Source: Spirochaetaceae bacterium UBA4077
GTDB taxonomy: Bacteria > Spirochaetota > Spirochaetia > Treponematales > Rectinemataceae
DNA: 12,610 bases
NCBI GenBank assembly: GCA_002383375.1
Contig: DFYR01000037.1
Span: forward strand, 5,137-17,746
Direction: 5' to 3'
Part shown: piece by piece, positions 1 through 6,686 of the stretch
How positions within the stretch are numbered: position 1 is the stretch's first letter
Layout: each line of letters opens with the position of its first letter
Position numbers and translations under genes: made by a program
The notes under the pieces: model-generated
What the model was told of the DNA's origin: nothing
The model's input: the letters and a program-made list of their open reading frames with translations, nothing else
Databases searched by the model: none

Positions 1-1
1 C

Positions 2-796
2 GGGATAGCCATGTTTCCCGATGCGCCCAGCCTCAGAGCCCTAAAACACCTGGAAGAACTGGCTGAGCTTTCGGGACAGGGCTACAAGACCCATGTGATA
101 TTCATGATTATGCATGGCAGGCCGGAACGCTTTATTCCAAACCTGCACAGCGACCCTGCCTTCGCGGCAGCCCTGGGGCGTTTCGCCGGGCAGGTGGAGT
201 GTCGAGCCTATGCGCTGCACGTGGATGAAAACGGTAAAGCCGGCCTCGCCGGTTGCGTTGAAATTACCAGCAATGGTAATAGGACTGGCCTTGCTGGCCT
301 TGCCGGCCCTAGTAGCATCGGCGATGCCGAAGTCCCCATCGATCTTAGCCATACAAAGCTTGCCGAATCGGACTCAGGCAGCTATATGATGCTGTTGCGG
401 CTCGAGCATCGAGCCGAAATCGCCGTGGGAAGCCTGGGCGCGATAGCGTTCGAATCCGGCTGGTATATATATTGCGGTTCGGCGAAGAAAGGCCTTTCAA
501 AACGCGTTGCGCGACATCAGAAGAAAACCGGAAAAGCTTTGCATTGGCACATCGATTACCTGGTGCCTTACGCCGCATCGATTAAAGTCCTCCCACTCTA
601 TTCCTACGCAAACCTGGAATGTTCTCTTGCTGAAGCCCTGGCCGGCATTAAAGGCGCGGCGGTTCAACATTTCGGTTCCACCGACTGCGGCTGTACGAGC
701 CACCTGTTCCATTTCGATTCCGATCCTATGAAAACCAAGGAATTTTTGGATATATTATTCCTGTTCAGGCATCGAAAATCCCTTGGGCTTGGATAG
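2..796 (+). CDS. SfsA C-terminal part fused to DUF123 GIY-YIG (Uri-type) nuclease, 5' truncated by window edge
   Basis: The frame is open from base 2, and the first residues (GIAMFPDAPSLRALKHLEEL) match the C-terminal third of SfsA, a family with an OB-like N-terminus and a PD-(D/E)XK-type nuclease fold. The true start therefore lies upstream of the window and the ATG at 11 is internal. Counting from that ATG, residues 1-86 are SfsA-like. Residues 87-118 are a Gly/Ala-rich linker with repeated GLAG. Residues 122-240 match DUF123/COG1833, a GIY-YIG endonuclease family. GIY-YIG features seen are SYMMLL (124-129), YIYCGSA (152-158), Arg165, HWHIDYL (178-184), Glu203 as the likely metal ligand, and the DCGC..HLF end motif. 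Both halves are known families acting on nucleic acids, but the cellular substrate is unknown. The gene ends with TAG, and the next ORF starts 11 nt later. Confidence 0.85.
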   Translation, partial: GIAMFPDAPSLRALKHLEELAELSGQGYKTHVIFMIMHGRPERFIPNLHSDPAFAAALGRFAGQVECRAYALHVDENGKAGLAGCVEITSNGNRTGLAGLAGPSSIGDAEVPIDLSHTKLAESDSGSYMMLLRLEHRAEIAVGSLGAIAFESGWYIYCGSAKKGLSKRVARHQKKTGKALHWHIDYLVPYAASIKVLPLYSYANLECSLAEALAGIKGAAVQHFGSTDCGCTSHLFHFDSDPMKTKEFLDILFLFRHRKSLGLG

Positions 797-807
797 AAGG
801 AGCGTCG

Positions 808-945
808 ATGGTGGACAAAGGTTCCATTTTCAACAAAAGGCCGACGCTAAAAGTAACTCGGTTCCTGATTTTTCTTGTTATCCTGTCCAAGTTCTTATAC
901 AGCGGCGCGGCTGCGGAAGGCAAAGCTAAAGCCGGGCAAGCTTAG
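808..945 (+). CDS. 45-residue signal-anchor ORF, probably the detached N-terminus of the following flavodoxin
   Basis: The ATG at 808 follows a good SD (AGAAGGAG, 795-802). The product is a basic start, a hydrophobic helix (FLIFLVILSKFLY) and a short AAAEGKAKAGQA stretch, ending at TAG 943-945. The helix looks like a signal peptide or membrane anchor. The frame continues without any other stop into the flavodoxin gene that follows, and the residues around the TAG (GQA-stop-QAGQ) read like a Gln codon CAG changed to TAG. The simplest reading is an interrupted gene spanning 808-1467. A free-standing small membrane peptide is possible but has no independent support. Confidence 0.5.
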   Translation: MVDKGSIFNKRPTLKVTRFLIFLVILSKFLYSGAAAEGKAKAGQA

Positions 946-966
946 CAAGCCGGACAAAAGGCCAGT

Positions 967-1467
967 GTGGTATCCGCGCTCAGCGCCCTGCTCGGAAGCC
1001 GTTCTATGATCACCGATGAAATCGAACCCTATTCGGGTGAGCAACGTACCCTGATCGTTTATTTCTCCCAGGGAGAAGCCACACGCTGGGTGGCCGAGGA
1101 TCTCATGTGGATTTTCGGGGCCGATATCGAAGCCATTGTTGAGAAAAGAGAACGCAAGACTAATTTTATCAATTTCATGTTTTCTGGGTTCCAATCCACC
1201 TTTGAGATTCCCAGCCGAATAGAAAAATCGATGTTCGATCCAGCGGATTTCGACAGGATCTTTGTGCTCAGTCCCATCTGGTCATGGAGTCTTTCGCCTC
1301 CCGTGCGCGCCTGGCTTAAGGCCTATAAAGGTAAGCTTCCTAAAACAGCCTTCATCACCGTTTCCGGCGATACAAAACCAGATAAAGTAGTCGCGGCCAT
1401 GGCCAAGGTCTCGGGCGTTACGCCAATAGCTTTTGCAGGTTTTGCTGAACGTCACTTCCATCCTTGA
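967..1467 (+). CDS. Flavodoxin family protein (likely N-terminally interrupted)
   Basis: The product has a flavodoxin fold: strand 1 plus FMN-phosphate loop (TLIVYFSQGEATR), then FDRIFVLSPIWSWSLSPPVRAWL, the second FMN-flanking loop, then KTAFITVSGD. Such proteins bind FMN and carry low-potential electrons or act as NAD(P)H:quinone-type reductases; the partner is not visible. Two internal starts are possible: GTG 967 with a weak AAGG five bases upstream, or ATG 1006 with GGAAG seven bases upstream. The second keeps the whole flavodoxin domain (153 residues). The frame is continuous with the signal-anchor ORF beginning at 808 apart from one TAG at 943, so the ancestral protein was probably exported or membrane-anchored, while the piece translated now would be cytosolic. 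The gene ends 61 bp before the transporter gene and is likely co-transcribed with it. Confidence 0.7.
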   Translation: MVSALSALLGSRSMITDEIEPYSGEQRTLIVYFSQGEATRWVAEDLMWIFGADIEAIVEKRERKTNFINFMFSGFQSTFEIPSRIEKSMFDPADFDRIFVLSPIWSWSLSPPVRAWLKAYKGKLPKTAFITVSGDTKPDKVVAAMAKVSGVTPIAFAGFAERHFHP

Positions 1468-1528
1468 TCGCCTAAAAAGACTGGATTATGATGCCTTCCG
1501 ATAGTCGCCTCAAAAGGGAGTCTTCATT

Positions 1529-2812
1529 ATGGTTCTAGCCCTTGTTCTCTTTGCGCTGACCTATGCTGGCCTGCTCTTTTTCTCGAAATTCCGCGCCTAC
1601 ATAGCCCTCGCCTCGGCAAGCTTATTCGTGATCTTCGGTATTCTGCCGGTGGAGAAAGTAATTGGTGCTGTGGATTGGAACGTGATCATGATGATCACCG
1701 GCACCATGGGCGTCGTATCCCTCTTCATCAACTCGCGAATGCCCTCCCTTTTGGCGGACCTTATCATCGACAAGATGCCCAACGTGAAATGGGCAGTCAT
1801 ATCCCTCGCGCTCTTCGCGGGGGTAATTTCCGCTTTTGTGGACAATGTAGCGACCGTGCTGATGGTCGCCCCAGTGGCGGTGACCATATCACGAAAACTC
1901 AAGATATCCCCGGTGAACGCCATCATCGCCATAGCGATATCTTCCAACCTCCAGGGAGCCGCCACCCTTGTGGGAGACACGACCTCTATTCTGTTGGGCG
2001 GCTACGCGGGCATGAACTTTCTGGATTTCTTCGTCTACCGGGGAAAACCGGGCTTGTTCTGGGTAGTCCAGGTGGGAGCCATCGTATCCATGTTCGTTCT
2101 CCTGGCTTTATTCCGCAAAGACAAGGCTTTAGTGGAGTGCGACGAACGCACCGTGGTGGAGGATTATGTGCCCAGCTTTCTCATGGTGGGAACCGTCCTC
2201 CTCCTTATTTTGGCATCGCTGCTTCCGAAAGGCTGGATGGCTCCCTGGGCGGCCGATCATATCAACGGCCTCATCTGCATGGGCCTCATGGTAATCGGTT
2301 TCATCTACAACATCATCAAGACTAAAAGTCTCAGGATCGTGCTGGAGATCGTCAAGGAAATTGACTACTTCACCCTTTTGTTATTGGCCGGGCTCTTCGT
2401 GGTCATCGCCGGCATTACCGAGGCAGGGGTGGTGGATGCCATCAGCGCCCTCTTCGTCAGGGTCAGCGGTACCAACGTCTTCATAATTTATACCCTCATC
2501 GTATGGGTTTCCGTTATACTTTCGGCTTTTATCGATAATATACCCTATGTCGCCACCATGCTCCCTGTCGCCTCGGGTATAGCGTCCCAGCTGGGGATCG
2601 ACCCGACCCTCATCTACTTCGGACTGCTCGTGGGTGCTACCCTGGGCGGCAACCTCACCCCTATTGGCGCCTCGGCCAACATTGCGGGGCTCGGTATCCT
2701 GCGCAAGGAAGGCTACGAAGTAAAGGCAGGTTATTTCATGAAAATTTCCGTGCCTTTCACGTTGGCTGCCGTTACCTCGGGCTACCTCTTGGTATGGCTT
2801 TTCTGGGCCTGA
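1529..2812 (+). CDS. ArsB/NhaD-type ion transporter (SLC13/IT superfamily permease)
   Basis: This 427-residue, very hydrophobic protein has about 11-12 membrane helices. The two inverted halves each carry the family signature: SAFVDNVATVLMVAPV near residue 107 and SAFIDNIPYVATMLPV near residue 331. These are followed by GDTTSIL and GGNLTPIGASANI, the substrate/ion-binding hairpins seen in ArsB, NhaD and the P-protein branch of the ion transporter superfamily. The fold indicates a cation- or proton-coupled inner-membrane transporter. The sequence alone does not settle whether the cargo is arsenite, Na+/H+ or an organic anion, and no arsR, arsA or arsC is nearby. The start is ATG 1529 with GGGAG eight bases upstream. 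It sits between the flavodoxin fragment and an XRE-cupin regulator. Confidence 0.88.
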   Translation: MVLALVLFALTYAGLLFFSKFRAYIALASASLFVIFGILPVEKVIGAVDWNVIMMITGTMGVVSLFINSRMPSLLADLIIDKMPNVKWAVISLALFAGVISAFVDNVATVLMVAPVAVTISRKLKISPVNAIIAIAISSNLQGAATLVGDTTSILLGGYAGMNFLDFFVYRGKPGLFWVVQVGAIVSMFVLLALFRKDKALVECDERTVVEDYVPSFLMVGTVLLLILASLLPKGWMAPWAADHINGLICMGLMVIGFIYNIIKTKSLRIVLEIVKEIDYFTLLLLAGLFVVIAGITEAGVVDAISALFVRVSGTNVFIIYTLIVWVSVILSAFIDNIPYVATMLPVASGIASQLGIDPTLIYFGLLVGATLGGNLTPIGASANIAGLGILRKEGYEVKAGYFMKISVPFTLAAVTSGYLLVWLFWA

Positions 2813-2843
2813 TGCGAGGTTGTATATAGACAGTATTTCGATA

Positions 2844-2872
2844 TTGACCTGTGTATGGATTGGCCGTAGAGT
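2844..2872 (+). promoter_or_regulatory. Possible sigma-70 promoter for the XRE-cupin gene
   Basis: TTGACC (2844-2849) and TAGAGT (2867-2872) are 17 bases apart. Transcription would begin about 2879, only a few bases before the ATG at 2883, which has no clear SD. If real, the mRNA would be nearly leaderless. The -10 matches consensus at only four of six positions, so this is tentative. Confidence 0.3.
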
Positions 2873-2882
2873 AAGCGCAAGT

Positions 2883-3434
2883 ATGATTGGTGATAAAATA
2901 AGAAAATCAAGAAAAGCAAAAGAAATTACCCTGAGCCAGCTGGCCGAGTCCTGCGGATTGACAGCCAGTTACATATCACAGGTCGAAAGAAACCTCGCTG
3001 AGCCTTCTATTTCATCTCTTCGCAAGATCAGCACGGCGCTTCAGCTGCCCCTCTATTCTTTCTTGGAAGAAAATTCCGACACTACTAAAGTCATCAGAGC
3101 CGACCAGAGAAAACAGTTGAAGCTTACGGATAGCAATATTGTTTATGAATTTCTTTCGCCCTTTGGCTTTTCTGAGCAGGAAATGCCCAGCCTTGAGGTT
3201 TTTTATTTCTCACTCAAACCGAAGAGCTGGACCCGGGATGAGTATTCATCCCGGGCTGCCGAAGAATGCATAATAGTGCTGAGCGGCGAGCTTGTGCTCG
3301 ATTGCGTAGATGAGACATTTACCCTAGGGGAAGGCGATAGCATCTATATAAGAAATAATACTCCACATAAGGCGTTCAACCCCGGTGAAACGGATACTAC
3401 CGCGATCATGTGCATTACCCCTCCGATATACTGA
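2883..3434 (+). CDS. XRE-family transcriptional regulator with C-terminal cupin domain
   Basis: The ATG at 2883 gives 183 residues, the usual size for this family; an in-frame TTG at 2820 would add a non-conserved 21-residue leader. Residues 4-60 are a helix-turn-helix (IRKSRKAKEITLSQLAE, then TASYISQVERNLAEPSISSLRKI). Residues 103-180 are a cupin_2 barrel (EECIIVLSGELVLD, GEGDSIYIRNNTPHKAFN) likely to bind a small effector; the only clear metal-type His is H162. Such proteins usually control a neighbouring transport or catabolic gene. The candidates here are the permease 70 bp upstream and the convergent hydrolase. The coding sequence is visibly more A-rich at its 5' end than its neighbours. 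It ends 8 bp from the convergent hydrolase stop, with no terminator between. Confidence 0.87.
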   Translation: MIGDKIRKSRKAKEITLSQLAESCGLTASYISQVERNLAEPSISSLRKISTALQLPLYSFLEENSDTTKVIRADQRKQLKLTDSNIVYEFLSPFGFSEQEMPSLEVFYFSLKPKSWTRDEYSSRAAEECIIVLSGELVLDCVDETFTLGEGDSIYIRNNTPHKAFNPGETDTTAIMCITPPIY

Positions 3435-3442
3435 TCGATCGG

Positions 3443-4525
3443 TCATTTTTGGGCGATGGTTTTCATCAGCGCCACATTGATCCTGTCGGCCTGGCCCTTG
3501 CTCGGCCCGGGATAGCGGTTAGCCAGGACGATACCGGTCAATCTAAGCCCGGGGTGTCTGTACATGGAAACATTGTAGCCCGGAACTTCCCCGGCGTGGT
3601 CGATGAGAGTCCCGCCTCGCATAATGCCCAGGCCGTAATCGTCGGCGCCCGGCATGGAAAAATTAAGCTGCTGCGCGTGCATGTCCTGACTTACTAGAAA
3701 ACCTGATGCGAGAGCCTCCATCCATTTTTTAAGATCGCCCAACGTACCGATCATCCCGCCCGCGGTCCAGGACGGTGAGGGTGAATAAAAACTCTGCTCA
3801 ATGAAGTTGGCCGATTCTAGATCGGCACCAGCCGCTATCGTGTAGCCCCGCATAAAGGGCTCAGGCAGTGTCGGTCCCTCGGGCAGATAGGTGGTTTCCA
3901 AACCCAGAGGCTTGGCGATAGCTTGGGAGAAATAGTCCGCTGCGCTCATGCCGCTGACCTTTTCAATTATCATGCCCAGAAGAATGTAGTTGGTGTTGTT
4001 GTACTCCGCCTGGGTACCCGACGCAAAACGCGGGGCAAGGGCTGCCGCCATTGCCACCATATCCTCAGGCGCCCAGTGAGCCGCCGGGTCGGCCTTTATG
4101 GTAGCCCAGAACTCTTCCAGATCGGTATAATTAACCAGCCCCGAAGTCATATTGAGTAAATGGCGAAGGCTTATACTGTCGGCCCCCGGAATCCAGGGCT
4201 CCCAGCGGCTCAAAGGATCGTCGATGGATAAAAGCCCCCTGTCGGCCAGCTGAAGAATAGCCGTGGCGGTAAAGGTTTTGGTAATGCTTCCAATCCGGAC
4301 CTTGTCGCTAGGATCGGGCTTGCGCCCGGTGGCGATATCCGCCGTACCCGCCATCCCACTCCATTCACCCGACCCATCCGCCCAAAGCCCGGCGATTATT
4401 CCCGGAACCCTGTACAGGGCGAGCTGTTCTTCAAGCACTCGATGTAAAGCCAGCCGCAGGGAGTCGTCCCAGCTGACTGCGACCGAGCTGATTTTGTATG
4501 TTTCTTCCGCGATTTCTTTTCGCAT
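3443..4525 (-). CDS. Serine hydrolase, beta-lactamase / D-alanyl-D-alanine carboxypeptidase family
   Basis: This is a penicillin-binding-like serine hydrolase (Pfam beta-lactamase, class C fold). Counting from the ATG at 4525 (360 residues), the catalytic motifs are S80-I-T-K83 (nucleophile and base), Y175-N-N177, and H310-A-G312 in place of KTG. NMTSGL and YNNTNYILLG are typical of the alkaline D-peptidase/esterase branch. Substrates could be D-amino-acid peptides or esters and cannot be read from sequence. There is no signal peptide with this start, implying a cytosolic enzyme. In-frame ATGs at 4639 and 4675 would add 38-50 residues that look non-conserved, lack an SD and run into the divergent gene's control region. 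The only SD-like sequence for 4525 is a distant AAGG, so the start is uncertain. Confidence 0.85.
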   Translation of the reverse strand: MRKEIAEETYKISSVAVSWDDSLRLALHRVLEEQLALYRVPGIIAGLWADGSGEWSGMAGTADIATGRKPDPSDKVRIGSITKTFTATAILQLADRGLLSIDDPLSRWEPWIPGADSISLRHLLNMTSGLVNYTDLEEFWATIKADPAAHWAPEDMVAMAAALAPRFASGTQAEYNNTNYILLGMIIEKVSGMSAADYFSQAIAKPLGLETTYLPEGPTLPEPFMRGYTIAAGADLESANFIEQSFYSPSPSWTAGGMIGTLGDLKKWMEALASGFLVSQDMHAQQLNFSMPGADDYGLGIMRGGTLIDHAGEVPGYNVSMYRHPGLRLTGIVLANRYPGPSKGQADRINVALMKTIAQK

Positions 4526-4594
4526 TATGTAACTGTACCTTGTTTTCTCCCATTCGTCAGGTAAGCCAGATTCATTATTGACCCGCAGGCGCGA

Positions 4595-4616
4595 GCGTAT
4601 TAGCCTTGGCGTATTA
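4595..4616. repeat. Two direct GCGTATTA repeats in the divergent control region
   Basis: GCGTATTA occurs at 4595-4602 and 4609-4616, with starts 14 bases apart, between the serine hydrolase start (4525, - strand) and the radical SAM start (4678, + strand). Placement suits a regulator-binding site. The repeat is short and could be chance, and would be coding if the hydrolase starts further upstream. Confidence 0.3.
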
Positions 4617-4677
4617 AGGCTTCTTTGCGCAATTCCCATGTAAAAAAATAAAATATACTGACAAGGAGGAATCAATA

Positions 4678-6024
4678 ATGCCCATGCTGCGTAAGACGGC
4701 GATTGACCTGCTCTTGTGGTACATCGCCGACGACCCCATGAAACGACTGCCCCGTATAATAGAGCTCGCCCGCAGGCTCGACAGGGAGGCTATGCATAGC
4801 AAGGAAATAATGGCGGTAGAAAAAGTTTTAGGCGACGAAACCAGCAACTGGCATCTGCTGGTAAAAAAACTCTACGCCGAGGTGGACATAAAGGTCATAC
4901 AAAAACTTGTAGAGTGCTTCTTTGTCCACGCCAACCTCGAAGGAGCGGCCCGTGTTCGGGCGGCGCGGAATAAATACAACTGCAACATCCCCTGGGCTAT
5001 TCTGATGGATCCCACATCAGGCTGCAACCTGACCTGCACCGGCTGCTGGGCAGCCCAGTATGGCAAAAATCACAACCTCTCCTTCGAAACCCTCGATTCG
5101 ATCTGCAGACAGGGCAAGGAGCTGGGCACCTACTTCTATATCCTTTCAGGCGGCGAGCCCCTGATCCGCAAAGACGACATACTACGACTCTGCGAAGCTC
5201 ACCAAGACGCCTACTTTTTCGCCTTTACCAACGGAACTCTTGTGGACGAAGCCCTGTGCAGCGACATGCTGCGGGTTGGCAACCTGACCCTGGCGTTTTC
5301 GATCGAAGGAGGCGAGGAATCGACAGACATGAGGCGGGGCAAGGGCAGCTACCGGAAGGTGCTGGCAGCCATGGACCTCATGCGGAAGCACCGGCTGCTC
5401 TTCGGCTATTCGACCTGCTACCATCGTTATAATACCGATAGTGTCGGCTCGGACGAATTCGTGGACGAGATGATAGCCAGAGGCTGCCGTTTCGTCTGGA
5501 ACTTTACCTATATCCCTGTAGGGAAGGGTGCGGATGTCAATCTCCTGGCTACGCCCGGGCAAAGGGAGTATATGTACTGGCGGGTCAGGGAAATTCGCGA
5601 AACCAAGCCGATATTCGCCCTGGATTTCTGGAACGATGGGGAATACTGCTCAGGTTGCATAGCCGGCGGGAAATCCTACCTCCATATCAACGCCAACGGC
5701 GATGTTGAGCCCTGCGCCTTTATTCATTATGCGAATGTCAATATCAAAGAGGCCAGTCTGCTGGACGCCCTACGCTCGCCCCTTTTCAAGGCCTATAGGC
5801 AAAGGCAACCCTTTAATGAAAACTTACTGATGCCCTGTCCTTTACTGGATAATCCAGATGCCCTGGTCGATATGGTACGACAGTCCAAGGCCGAATCTAC
5901 CGAGCTGGATGCGCCGGAGGCTGTGGAAGATCTCAGTGCCAAGACCAGGGAGGCTGCCGAACAATGGGCCCCGGTCGCCGAGCGGCTCTGGAAGGCAAGG
6001 GAAAAAGCACGGACCGGCATATAG
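4678..6024 (+). CDS. Radical SAM protein with SPASM/twitch-like C-terminal cysteines, function unknown
   Basis: The 448-residue product carries the radical SAM signature C116-NLT-C120-TG-C123 for the [4Fe-4S] cluster that cleaves S-adenosylmethionine. It also has SGGEP (157-161) for SAM binding and a TIM-barrel body. The C-terminal part holds C324, C327, C346 and C387 around YLHINANGDVEPC and PCPLL, suggesting an auxiliary Fe-S cluster as in SPASM/twitch proteins. An N-terminal helical segment of about 100 residues precedes the core. I recognise the family as common in gut anaerobes but know no substrate. The start is ATG 4678 with AAGGAGG eight bases upstream. It heads a tight operon: the aldolase starts 13 bp downstream and then the MtnA-like isomerase follows. 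Radical SAM chemistry releases 5'-deoxyadenosine, which these neighbours could help recycle; that link is inference. Confidence 0.88.
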   Translation: MPMLRKTAIDLLLWYIADDPMKRLPRIIELARRLDREAMHSKEIMAVEKVLGDETSNWHLLVKKLYAEVDIKVIQKLVECFFVHANLEGAARVRAARNKYNCNIPWAILMDPTSGCNLTCTGCWAAQYGKNHNLSFETLDSICRQGKELGTYFYILSGGEPLIRKDDILRLCEAHQDAYFFAFTNGTLVDEALCSDMLRVGNLTLAFSIEGGEESTDMRRGKGSYRKVLAAMDLMRKHRLLFGYSTCYHRYNTDSVGSDEFVDEMIARGCRFVWNFTYIPVGKGADVNLLATPGQREYMYWRVREIRETKPIFALDFWNDGEYCSGCIAGGKSYLHINANGDVEPCAFIHYANVNIKEASLLDALRSPLFKAYRQRQPFNENLLMPCPLLDNPDALVDMVRQSKAESTELDAPEAVEDLSAKTREAAEQWAPVAERLWKAREKARTGI

Positions 6025-6037
6025 GGAGGAAAGCCGA

Positions 6038-6676
6038 ATGTCAATGTATGCCTTGTTAAAGGAAACCCTGCTGGAAAATACCTTTCTGGCGTACAAACGG
6101 GGACTCTTCGCCGGAACCAGCGGAAATTTAAGCTGCCTGGATGCGACAGGCACGAAGATAGCAATAACACCCAGTTCCTATGCCTACGAAAAAATGAGGC
6201 TGGACGATATCGTGATTATCGAGGCTTCAGGCGGGGCAGTCGTGGAAGGAAAGCGCAAGCCCTCATCGGAGTGGCGCATGCACGCCGCAATTTACCGGGA
6301 GGTTCCGGGCACCTGCGGCGTCGTCCACATCCACTCGCCCTATGCTACCGCTCTGGCTACGGCTGGAAAGGGAATTCCCCTGGTCCTCATCGAAACGCTG
6401 GTCTATATTGGGGGAGACATTCCCCTGGCCGAGTTCGGCCTTCCGGGAACCGAGGAGCTCGGCGTCATTGTCGCCAGGACCCTTAAAAACCGGAACGCTT
6501 GCCTCATGGCCAATCACGGCGCCGTGGCCATCGGTGAGAGCTTGGAGCAGGCTACCCTGCGGGCGACCTATATAGAAGACGCGGCCAAAATCTACCTGCT
6601 AGCCCTCCAGGCGGGGGGAGCGGTCCCGATCTCCGACGCCGCCCTCGAAGCCATGCGGAAGAATCTTGGATACTAG
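6038..6676 (+). CDS. Class II (zinc) sugar-phosphate aldolase, FucA / 5-deoxyribulose-1-phosphate aldolase type
   Basis: At 212 residues the length matches L-fuculose-1-phosphate aldolase and its relatives. Seen: GTSGNLS (26-32) for phosphate binding; Glu78 (catalytic acid/base position); H97-I-H99 and H160 (MANHGAVA) as Zn2+ ligands. The family cleaves ketose-1-phosphates to DHAP and an aldehyde. No fucose or rhamnose genes are present, and a sugar-phosphate isomerase of the MtnA type follows 10 bp later. The best guess is therefore cleavage of 5-deoxyribulose-1-phosphate or 5-methylthioribulose-1-phosphate to DHAP plus acetaldehyde or methylthioacetaldehyde. MtnB-type dehydratases share this fold and remain an alternative. 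The start is ATG 6038 with GGGAGG overlapping the previous stop codon, which suggests coupled translation. Confidence 0.85.
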   Translation: MSMYALLKETLLENTFLAYKRGLFAGTSGNLSCLDATGTKIAITPSSYAYEKMRLDDIVIIEASGGAVVEGKRKPSSEWRMHAAIYREVPGTCGVVHIHSPYATALATAGKGIPLVLIETLVYIGGDIPLAEFGLPGTEELGVIVARTLKNRNACLMANHGAVAIGESLEQATLRATYIEDAAKIYLLALQAGGAVPISDAALEAMRKNLGY

Positions 6677-6686
6677 GAGCAGCCGG

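Noticed and set aside
943..945. TAG at 943 read as a recoded sense codon such as pyrrolysine
   Set aside because: TAG serves as an ordinary stop in this window (genes ending at 796, 6024 and 6676), and no recoding machinery or RNA element is visible.
3435..3442. Terminator between the convergent XRE-cupin and hydrolase genes
   Set aside because: The 8-bp gap holds only a short GATCGATC dyad with no stem-loop and T tract.
5858..6037. In-frame upstream extension of the aldolase ORF to 5858
   Set aside because: The extension overlaps the radical SAM coding sequence; the ATG at 6038 has a strong SD and gives the usual family length.
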